A stretch of DNA of 64,000 bases, taken from the NCBI RefSeq assembly GCF_947179165.1, contig NC_077238.1:43038793-43102792 (forward strand). The letters run 5' to 3'. The translations under genes were made by a program, and so were the position numbers. Origin of the DNA: Solanum dulcamara (taxonomy: Eukaryota > Streptophyta > Magnoliopsida > Solanales > Solanaceae). The notes beneath the pieces are model-generated. The model was not told where the DNA came from and did no database searches. It worked only from the letters and a program-made list of their open reading frames with translations. How positions within the stretch are numbered: position 1 is the stretch's first letter; each line of letters starts with the position of its first letter. Below, one piece after another: positions 56,271 to 64,000 of this stretch.

Positions 56271-56432
56271 AAGTAGGTGATGCACCTACTTGTCCATTTT
56301 TAAGCTGCTCAAATGTCAAATTAGGTGATGCACCTACTTCCCCTTAATAAATATACTTATCTTAGGTAGGTGATGCAGCTACTTGCTCTTATTAAGTTGG
56401 TCAAAAAGTCTAAGTAGGTGATTTACCTACTA
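56271..56432 (-). promoter_or_regulatory. Four palindromic repeats in the minus-strand LTR
   Basis: AAGTAGGTGATGCACCTACTT (56271-56291) has perfect 9-bp arms round ATG. Variants sit at 56319-56339, 56364-56384 and 56412-56432, spaced 48, 45 and 48 bases. Position in the LTR (within about 350 bases of its start, before a TATA-like ATTATAGGG at about 56211-56219 on the minus strand) suggests an upstream promoter region. Function is inferred only. Confidence 0.65.
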
Positions 56433-56615
56433 GCTTACTTTAGTCAAGCAAGCACCTCACTTATTTTATCCCATTTTCTAAATTCTATTCCCTTTACTTA
56501 AACTTAACACTCCACTCTAAACTTTAAGCTTAATAAGCACTTTTGTTATCGAGTTTAAATACTTTTGTCAATACTAAATTAGTTTTATACATGTTGAAAT
56601 GTACAGGGTGTTACA

Positions 56616-56655
56616 TCATCCCCCGCTTTGGATCATTCATCCTCGAATGAGAGGT
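56616..56655 (-). other. Polypurine tract and conserved pre-PPT block of the minus-strand element
   Basis: On the minus strand this reads CAAAGCGGGGGATGA next to the TGTAACACCC LTR start, preceded by CTCATTCGAGGATGAATGATC, the block found before the PPT of elements A and D. Confidence 0.75.
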
Positions 56656-57916
56656 TTAGCTCAAAATAATGTAGACTATAACATTTCTCCAAAAATATTG
56701 TCAGAGTTCCCTTTGTGAACAAGACTATTCAAAACATTCCAGGTAACTATCATAATACATATTTACAAGTCTCATATGACATTTTAATGGTTGAAGAATA
56801 TTAAATAATTAAATGAAAAGTAAGGCTCCTCTCGGCTGCATATACAAGTGAAATAATTATGTATAGCATGGCTCACCTTTCTCTTTTTTTTCTACACTAG
56901 CTTGATGTGGAACTTTTGGAATAGGGGAATCCCAAGTATAAGTTATATATCTTAACATATGACGTGTGAGTAAAATATCAAATGAACTGATGTTAACAAG
57001 TAATTAGGTGATCCTATGAACAAGTGAATAGATGCATGTGAACCTTACAATCAAGTAAGAAAGAGAAGTGATGTTGGAATCTCATCTAGTTCTGGGAACA
57101 ATATAGATTCTTGAACATTGTAGAGTTATTCAATTCTCAAGTGGACCCTTTTAAGCTCTTTGACTTCTACACAACACTCTAACCGAAACTATATTCTATA
57201 GCTTTGAACTTTGTAATCTATTGGTCAAGCATAAATATTAGAACTTACTCAAATGATAAGCGCTCTATGACTTCAATACCCTCAGTGGCTATAGTAAGTT
57301 ATGGGTCCCCTGAATGTTAACACTAGATATACATATGGAATATTGGGTGTATGAAATATAACTCTGGAGGTAGATCTACCTTAGACCTATTTATCTATTC
57401 TCTATATGTTAAGGATCAACACACCAAGGGCCCAACATTTTTTCTTTCTAAATATCATAAAGACTTTAATACATATTATTGCCAATATGATTCTCTAACT
57501 TTTTTCCTCACATCTTGATAGGGAACTATGCTTATCCATCCATTTGCATGTACGTGTGTGCTAAAATGAATATATGTGTAAAATTTTCCTAACAAGATCC
57601 TAAATTCACCAGGAAATAAATGACATTACCGAGATATATTTCAATATTAAAGAAACAAGCATAGTGGGGGCATATAACATATGGACTAATGAGTCACATA
57701 GATTATATGACACATACGAAAGAGACACAATGGATTACTACTCAATATACAATGAAGTGCATTTAGCATATGAATAGTTCATATAAGAGGCATACGACAC
57801 ATTTTAATTGTTCTATGATCTATGTGAAAGTAAGTTGTAAAACCATGTATTATGTGAGCATGTGAACTAGGTAGCATGTGAGAAAATTAACTAAGACATG
57901 TAACGGAAGATTAATT
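56656..57916. other. Spacer between opposed gypsy remnants, nothing coding seen
   Basis: AT-rich. I find no integrase or other pol sequence on the minus strand although the left LTR predicts it. Either the minus element's coding region is deleted or this is an unusually long 3' UTR. The joint to + strand integrase sequence is near 57916. Confidence 0.5.
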
Positions 57917-58620
57917 ACAAAAATAGCTATTCAAGTATCAAAATGGCACCTTATGAAGCATCATATGGAAGAAAGTTTAGATCACCAATCTGCTGGTTTG
58001 AAGTGCATGAAACTACCTTATTCGGACCAGATCTTGTTCATTAAGCTATAAAACAAGTTAAGGTGATACAACAATGACTAGCAACAGCTCAAAGTTGACA
58101 TAAATCATATGCGGATATTAGAAGGAGAGGACTAGAGTTTTCTATAGAAGATTGGTTGTTCTTGAAGGTTTTTCCAATAAAAAGGATAATGATATTTGGG
58201 AAAAAGGGAAAGTGGAGTCCACGCTATGTAGAACCATATAAAATTACTCAAAGTGTTGGCCAAGTTGCTATGAGTTAGAGGTACCATAAGAGCTTTCAAC
58301 AGTTCATCCGGTGTTTTACATCCCATTGCTTTGAAAGTGCGTAGGTGACCCCTCTTGTATCATTCCTACTGAAGATATACAAGTCACGCGAGATCTCACT
58401 TATGAAGAAGTACCCTTTACTATTCTGGATCGATAAGTTTGGAAGCTAATAAATAAAGAAGTAGTTTTGTAAAAGTACAATAGAGAAACCAACAAGTAGA
58501 AGAGGCTAGATGGGAAGCAGAAGAAGCAATGAAGTCCAAGTATCCTTATTTATTTCAATCTGATGAGAAATGTCAAAGTGTTGAGTTGATGCATTGACAA
58601 GTAAGTATAAGTTTATATGA
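57917..58620 (+). pseudogene. Element F integrase C-terminal fragment
   Basis: Begins YKNSYSSIKMAPYEASYGRKFRS, typical of the end of the gypsy integrase core. It continues with PICWFEVHETTLFGPDLVH, then LEFSIEDWLFLKVFPIKRIM, GKKGKWSPRYVEPYKI, VHPVFYI, CVGDPSCIIPTEDIQV and EEVPFTILDR. The chromodomain-like end is frameshifted (NKEVVL near 58460). Several stops and one frameshift near 58268. The upstream integrase, RT and gag are absent; the piece ends at a 3' UTR and polypurine tract. Confidence 0.85.
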
Positions 58621-58720
58621 ATTATGTGGATAATAATAGAATTTAACTTAGGCTTGAAATTAGTTCGGGTTGGTTAACTATGCTACCATTCAAGGACGAA
58701 TGTTCTTAAGGAGGAGAGGA
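58621..58720 (+). other. Element F 3' UTR and polypurine tract
   Basis: Contains CATTCAAGGACGAATGTTC (equivalent to the pre-PPT block) and AAGGAGGAGAGGA just before TGTAATACCCC. Confidence 0.8.
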
Positions 58721-59030
58721 TGTAATACCCCATATTCTCTATATACTATTTCTATTCATATGAAACTTGATATAGCCTTATTTTATTAGTGAGGGACCAT
58801 ATTTCTTATATGAGTAGTGTTTGTTTAAAATTGATTCGAAGGTGTTGTAATTCCTTCCATGTTTCATCATGTACACTTCAAGTTAACCTCAACGGAAGTA
58901 TTTGAAAATGAGATAGTCAGGTCGTATTTGAGCTTAAAGTATAAAGCGAAGTGTTAAGTTAAAGCAAAAGAGATTAAATTTTAGAAAATGGAATATAATA
59001 AGTGAGTTGCTTGCTTGAATTAAACTAAGC

Positions 59031-59238
59031 TAGTAGGTGACAAGTAGGTGCATCACCTACTTAGAATTATTGACCAACCTAAAGGACCAAGTAGGTGCAT
59101 CACTTAATACACTCACCATCTACTTGAAAATTCTAGCCCAAACCAAGCAACAGAAAAAGAGAATGGGCAGCCAAGGCCTAATAAATTGGAGTCCATAAAG
59201 GCCCAAGTTAAATGTCCAAGTAGGTGCATGACCTACTT
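59031..59238 (+). promoter_or_regulatory. Palindromic repeats in the F/G LTR
   Basis: A half unit TAGTAGGTGA (59031-59040), then the perfect AAGTAGGTGCATCACCTACTT (59042-59062), a unit with its right arm interrupted from 59089, and AAGTAGGTGCATGACCTACTT (59218-59238). The first two full units start 47 bases apart, as in the other LTR. A TATA-like CTTTAAAAGGGG lies downstream (about 59289-59300), so they sit in the position of promoter-proximal elements. The binding partner is unknown. Confidence 0.65.
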
Positions 59239-60494
59239 GACAATTTATGGACCAAAATGAGCCAAGAAAGTCATCTAAAAAGGTCCTCTTTAAAAGGGGT
59301 AAGGATCAGTTCATTTCCTTCATTTAAACTTGGAAATTATTTTTAATTTCTTAAGTTCTTTCTTGCTCCTTCTTGGCTTCATACAACAGCCTTAACAAAC
59401 CTCTAGGGTTCCTAAATATTACCCCTCTTTTCGAGTGAAAGGTAAGTTAAAATACTTATGGGTTTAGGTTATTCCTTCCATGGAATCTTATGGAATTGTG
59501 TTCTATATGTTTGAGGTGTAGGGCAGAATCTTTTTCAAAAGATGTCCCATTTTACCTTCATACTTTCTAAGAGATACTCTGTTGTTCTTTGGTTCTAGTT
59601 TGAAGGAGAGTTTACGTTCTTGAAGTATAAGTTTAGAGCATTAATTTCCATAAATCAAGGTAAGGCTACTACCCATTTTTACCCACTCCTTAAATACAAG
59701 TTTGGGAGGAGAATTTTCTATATGTTATCAAGAACTCATGAATTGTGATGAATCCTTAAATTCAATATTCTCCTATTGGGCTGATGGATTTTATGGGGTT
59801 GTTAGTGGCTGCTTGATAGGGACAGTTTGTGGCCCCGGCAAAGGATGTATAAAGTTGTATTGATGTTAAAAAAGGGTGTAGTGATTCACCATTTATGTAA
59901 GGGTTATAGGGGTCTGTTGTCCTTTAAGTGTTTAGCTACTATTTAACGAGGCCACAATGTGATTAGCTGCTAATATTATTTTTATACTTACATTGTAGAT
60001 TAACACCTTAAAGAGAAGGATGAAACGTGGTAATTGTATTGGTTAGGAAACAAGGTATGTAAGGCTATTTGATTCCATATTCCTTGGCATGAAGTCTAAT
60101 GATTTTGATTTCTATCAACAAAATGACTAAAGGCTACAACATGGCAGCGTAGGATCTCCAACATAGCTAATGATATTTTCTCCTCTCCTTAGTGTGTCAG
60201 ATTTCTTTAATATGTGCGTTCTTATTCTTCCAAGTATTGGTATGAGAAAAGGGTAGTTTTAGCAGAAGCTTTGTAATTTCTCCTCTTAGTCAAATGAGGT
60301 ACATTGTGTCATTTAAGATCTTAATTAATTCATTAGTGTTACATTTTGCTCTTTTTGTCATTCTTACTACCTTGAGTGCATATTCAAATGTCCTCTTTTA
60401 CTGATCCAAAATTCTGAAAATTAACAATTATCATGAACATCAAAGTAACAATCTCAACGATTAAAGAAACTGCATAAAGCAACTAGTATATAAT

Positions 60495-60660
60495 GGTGGA
60501 AACCCAGGGGAAAAATCCTAGCATGGGTGGATCACAATTGGTGTATAAGGGTGGCAGCCTAGGGGTGAAAGCCTAGCATAGTTCAATCCTAATTTTTATA
60601 TATGAGGACAGCATTCCAGGGGTTAAAATGCCTAGCATGGGTTATCCTCTCATACCACTA
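60495..60660 (+). repeat. Tandem repeat in the F/G LTR, three copies
   Basis: Units of about 50-60 bases with CCAGGGG or CCTAGGGG followed by CCTAGCATGGGT/AGTT; the reverse-complement relatives of the 54141-54375 array. Confidence 0.7.
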
Positions 60661-61168
60661 GTCATCTTGTCATTTGTATCATATGCCCTACAAATTTATG
60701 GAGTAAAGAACAAAAAACAAAGAAAATAATGTAATGCACACTATCCCACAAGTGTAAGCAAAGGTGGTCTTTTATTATTATCTATATATTCACGCATGGA
60801 TACCTGATTTTATTTATGCTTTAGATTTACCTACGATCACTTTATACCTTACATATTCAGTACATTCTTTTATACTGACACCCCTCATGGAGGACAGTGT
60901 GTTTCATGCCACATTTATAGGTACAACGGATAGTAGACCTCATCAATAGGAGCATACGACACTCAACTAATTTTGGTGTGCTCCAAGTTGATTCAGGGCT
61001 ATACCTAGTTTTTGGTAGATTTATTTTGGTATTGTATAGTAATTAAGGATAAGGCAGGGCATATCACGACCTAGATTAAGATTTTCTATCTTATGGAGGC
61101 TTTGTAGACTTATCCATAAACTAGAGTCATGTTTGGTTCCTTAGCAGTAATGGACTCAACGGCAAGTC

Positions 61169-61194
61169 ATATATATATATATATATATATATAT
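61169..61194. repeat. (AT)n microsatellite
   Basis: About 26 bases of alternating AT inside the F/G LTR. A shorter (TA)n lies at 49085-49102. Confidence 0.9.
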
Positions 61195-61361
61195 TGGGCC
61201 TATCTATTTGTTACTCTATCACTATAGCTTATATATGCTTGTCACAACTTTAATATTATCACAGTTATATGTATGGTAAGATATGTTATATGTTGGTTTT
61301 GCCTGGTCTTTAATGCATCGGTTGCCTGTCCATCTCATTAAGATTTGACGTGTGACAAAAG

Positions 61362-61373
61362 TGGTGTCAGAGC
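61362..61373 (+). other. Element G primer-binding site
   Basis: TGGTGTCAGAGC, one mismatch from the initiator-Met tRNA complement, four bases after the LTR end. Confidence 0.88.
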
Positions 61374-61599
61374 AAGTCATACTAAGGAGTCTAAAAAGTT
61401 GTGTCTATATAGAGTCTTGCTTATGGGTGTATTGTGCACCATATCTATAAACAGGAGGCTATGGGATATTTTAGAGTTGTTCTTTTCTTTCATTTCTTAG
61501 ATCATGCGATAGAGTCAATATTGTAAGTGGATTATAGCTAACCTCTAAATTGTTTCATTATACCAAAGATGTTGATTACTATAAGGAGTAAACATACAG

Positions 61600-62880
61600 G
61601 TTAGCAAATATACGTGGCTATCAGAGAAGGGAGCATCCAATCACCACCTAGACGAGATGATCAAAGTGATGCTCAATATGAGTCCTTATCACAGACTTCC
61701 CTGACCTTCTACCTTCAAAATATTTAAGGAGGGAAGAATCACCTCGAGAACCCCCTATAACTCTATTGAGTAAGATTTATAAAACTCAATTAAATTATTG
61801 ACTCATATAGTTGTGGTCCAATGCCAAAGGAAAGAAGGTCCGATTGCAGGTACTGGTTGTGCACATAGGGAATCTAGCACGTGGATATTTGATTTTCTTA
61901 ATTTGGACCCCCTATCATTCACCAGGTTAGATCCTAAGGAAGATCCAAAAGACTTTATTGATCAAATCCAATGGACTTTGGATGTTATGCATGAAAGTGG
62001 TAGAGAAGTTGTTGAGCTAGCAAGATATAGATTAAAGGGTGTGGCTATATTGTGGTACAAAGCTTGGAAGCAATCTAGGGGTACAGATGCAGCTTCAGCT
62101 AATTAGGAAGTTCAAAAAGGAATTTCTTGATCATTATCTGCCATTGGAGATCTGAGAGGTCCGTATTGATCAGTTTTTAAATCTCCACAAAGGAAATATG
62201 AGCGTGAGAGAGTATAGTCTCCAAATTTAATTTCTTGGCTAGGTATGCTCCTAATATATTAGCTACTATGCAGGATTGAGTGTATTGATACATGGACAAA
62301 TTAGATTCATATCTAGTAATAGATTGTACCATTACTTAGTTGAATAAAGACATCGATATAGCAAGGATGCAAGCTTTCGCACAAAAACTAAAGGATCAAA
62401 GAAAAAGAAGGAAATAAGAGTTAGAAAGAGGGCAGTCCAAGTGGGCAAGATCTATAGGGCAGTTTACCCCATCATAAGGTGAGTTTATGCCTAGGTTTTC
62501 TAAAAGACCACCTAGGCTATCATTTTCCAAGTCTACAGCTAGTGCCCCACCTCAATTTCAAGGGTCTAGGGGCAATCAGTTTGGGCAAAAAGGTAAAAGC
62601 CAAGGTTCACGAACAGCGGGGCACCAAGAGAAGGGAAGTATGAGCCAACCAAGACCTCCTCAACATCCTTGTAAGCAATATAGAAGAAATCATCTTGGTA
62701 CATGTCGATTTGGGACAGATGCTTATTTTTGGTAAGGTACACCGAGACATATGATGAGAAATTGCCCACAAAGGGACATGGGTGGTATGGCACAACCTAC
62801 TAGATTATTTTCTACAACATCATCATCATTAGCGCCTTCTTTAATTAGGGGTATACAGATGCCTACAGGTCATGGTAAGG
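61600..62880 (+). pseudogene. Element G gag (degenerate)
   Basis: From about 61798 the frame reads WIFDFLNLDPLSFTRLDPKEDPKDFIDQI and ELARYRLKGVAILWYKAWKQSRG, the gag capsid core. A TAG follows near 62103. The basic Gln/Gly-rich region (RFSKRPPRLSFSKSTAS) and a broken zinc region CKQYRRNHLGTCRFGTDAYFW, then a stop and RHMMRNC, lie at 62487-62770. The knuckle lacks its CX2C spacing. Confidence 0.82.
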
Positions 62881-63400
62881 GTGTCAGAGGATCTGCTAGT
62901 TCTAGTGGAGTTCAGAATCATACATATGCCCTAGGGGATCGACAAAATTTAGAGGCTTCCCTAGATGTGGTTAAAAGTACATTATTGATCTTTTCACATA
63001 TTATTTATGCATTAATTGAATTGGGGTATACATTACCATATGTCATTGCTGGAAAGTTCAAAAGAATACCAGAATTATTGGTTAAACCATTTGAAGTGTC
63101 TACGTCGGTTAGCAAGTCTATTATAGCTTGAAGAGTCTATCGTAATTGCATAGTTACTATTTGTTCTCATGGTTCATTGGTTGATCTTCTTGAGTTAGAA
63201 ATAGTAGATTTTGATGTTATAATGGGTATGGATTGGTTGGCTTCTTGTTATGCCATGGTATATTACCGGACCAAAATAATGCATTTCCATTTTCCAAGAG
63301 AGGCAGTCCTTGAATGGAAGGGTAATGTTGGGGCACCAAGAGGTAAGTTTATTTTTTATCTTAAGGCAAAGAAGATGATTCATATATCATTTAGTGATAG
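62881..63400 (+). pseudogene. Element G protease (degenerate)
   Basis: HIIYALIELGYTLPYVIAGKF (62998-63058) is the active-site region, with ELG in place of D(S/T)G, so the catalytic Asp is lost. Then LLVKPFEVSTSVSKSIIA, a TGA, RVYRNC, and a new frame with LLELEIVDFDVIMGMDWLASCYAMVYY (63189-63270). Confidence 0.82.
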
Positions 63401-63920
63401 TGAAAAATATAGATGTGGAGCAACCAACTCTTCATTCTATTCCAGTGGTAAATGAATTTCCCGATGTATTTCATGAAGATCTTCCATGTTTGCCTCCTGA
63501 ACCAGAGATGGAGTTTGGTATTGATGTGATTTCAGATACTCAACCTATCTCCATACCTCCATATAAAATGGCCCTGGCAGAATTATAGGAGTTGAAGGAG
63601 TAATTAAAAAACTTGCTAGAAAAGGAATTCATAAGGCCTAGTATGTCCCATTGGGGAGCACCAGTTTTATTTGTATGCAATATAGATGGCTCATTGAGAA
63701 TGTGTATTGACAATCAGCAGTTGAATAAGGTAACAATTTAGAACAAATATCCTCTCCCTAGAATTGATGATTTGTTTGATCAATTACAAGGTGCTAAGTT
63801 TTTTTCAAAAATAGACTTGAGGTCGGGCTATCACCAAGGTAAAAGACAAAGATATACCCAAGATAGCTTTCCGAATATGTTATGGTCATTTTGAGCTTCT
63901 AGTCATGTCTTTTGGGTTAA
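63401..63920 (+). pseudogene. Element G RT N-terminus (degenerate)
   Basis: Linker and RT start: [48 protein letters not shown], stops, [52 protein letters not shown] and [11 protein letters not shown] frameshift near 63836 precedes [21 protein letters not shown]. It ends abruptly after SFGLT. Confidence 0.85.
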
Positions 63921-64000
63921 CGATTGAGTTTTGCCAAGAACATTATTCTTTCAGGTATGTAAGGCTAATCTTAGCATTGGACTGAGTTTTTGCTCGCGCC
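63921..64000. other. Unidentified sequence after a break in element G
   Basis: After SFGLT the expected NAPAxFMDLMN motif is missing and unrelated sequence begins, including TTCAGGTATGTAAGGCTAATCTTAGC. It may be another insertion whose body lies outside the window. Confidence 0.4.

Larger units (their letters stand above)
53447..56615 (-). repeat. LTR of the F/G family, minus orientation
   Basis: On + it starts TATCACACCCCAAGTCCC and ends CAGGGTGTTACA; on - it reads TGTAACACCCTG...GGTGTGATA. It is homologous to 58721-61357 in reverse: both share the GTGTTAAGTT...AGTGAG segment, the CACCTACTT palindromes, a 59-bp tandem repeat and the GACATCCCTCATGGGGGACGCTGTG-like block. A polypurine-like tract follows at 56616, so it acts as a 3' LTR whose internal region extends to the right. 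It is longer than its partner by about 0.5 kb. Confidence 0.8.
58721..61357 (+). repeat. LTR shared by elements F and G
   Basis: TGTAATACCCCATATTC...GATTTGACGTGTGACA. It follows an integrase tail and polypurine tract on the left (3' LTR behaviour) and precedes a primer-binding site and gag on the right (5' LTR behaviour). It is homologous to the reverse of 53447-56615. It holds palindromes (59031-59238), a tandem repeat (60495-60660) and an (AT)n tract (61169-61194). Confidence 0.88.
61358..64000 (+). mobile_element. Element G: start of a Ty3/gypsy internal region
   Basis: Primer site, leader, gag, protease and RT start run continuously on the + strand from the LTR at 58721-61357. It is cut near 63920 by unrelated sequence and the window end. 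Many stops; inactive. Confidence 0.85.

Noticed and set aside
56271..56432. CRISPR-like regularly spaced palindromic repeats
   Set aside because: Spacers are homologous rather than unique, repeats are only 21 bp and diverged, and the setting is a plant LTR. CRISPR arrays do not occur in plant nuclear genomes.
56616..56630. Solo LTR interpretation of 53447-56615
   Set aside because: The flanks GTTCT (53442-53446) and TCATC (56616-56620) do not match, and a polypurine-like tract with the conserved pre-PPT block follows, so an internal region adjoins it.
1..64000. Integrated plant pararetrovirus sequence
   Set aside because: Every RT-containing unit here has the gypsy order with LTRs and integrase or is a LINE. 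I saw no movement-protein or coat-protein region of a pararetrovirus.
1..64000. Host protein-coding genes
   Set aside because: All long frames belong to retrotransposons or LINE repeats. Remaining ORFs under about 130 codons (for example at 41018-41335, 50452-50730, 54376-54756) lie in LTRs or unidentified AT-rich DNA and show no domain.

Overview
This window is plant nuclear repeat DNA, most likely from a nightshade relative (Solanaceae, tomato/potato/pepper type). I recognise no host gene. The evidence is chromovirus-like Ty3/gypsy retrotransposons whose LTRs run TGTCACGACCC...TTACA or the reverse, initiator-Met tRNA primer sites, and a plant L1-type LINE with endonuclease, reverse transcriptase (RT) and RNase H. 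The species is an inference; the repeat classes are seen directly.

The layout is elements inserted inside elements, and most boundaries can be fixed by target-site duplications (TSDs). Element B (+ strand, old Ty3/gypsy) is the outer shell: gag at 741-788 and 22607-23500, protease to chromodomain at 23520-26911, and a 3' LTR at 27025-27686 plus 48445-~50529. Element A (789-22606, - strand) sits in B's gag with TSD GCAGA. Inside A's RT is a 12.2 kb LINE (5859-18107, - strand) with a 16-bp TSD. Element D (27687-48439, + strand) sits in B's 3' LTR with TSD TTTCC. Element E (31189-40239, - strand, same family as A) sits in D's protease, and a 3.4 kb apparent solo LTR (40949-44353) sits in D's RT. 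Implied order, oldest first: B, then D and A, then E and the solo LTR (in D) and the LINE (in A).

The first 740 bases are an RT/RNase H fragment from another gypsy copy, joined abruptly to B's gag. From 50530 to 53446 there is degenerate repeat DNA with one gag fragment. From 53447 to the end two LTRs of one family face outward (53447-56615 on -, 58721-61357 on +). The + LTR follows an integrase tail and polypurine tract and also precedes a primer-binding site and a new gag-pol (61358-63920), so one LTR serves two internal regions.

All the Ty3/gypsy coding regions are broken. The LINE is the only element with long intact frames: a 421-codon leader ORF with four in-frame ~48-codon repeats, a 921-codon DUF4283/zinc-knuckle ORF, and an endonuclease-RT ORF whose zinc-binding/RNase H end is cut off by one in-frame TAG. 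It also has a ~3.9 kb 3' region with 510-bp tandem repeats and an 824-codon open frame of unknown meaning. The least explained features are this enlarged LINE and the recurring 21-bp palindrome in the 53447/58721 LTR family.
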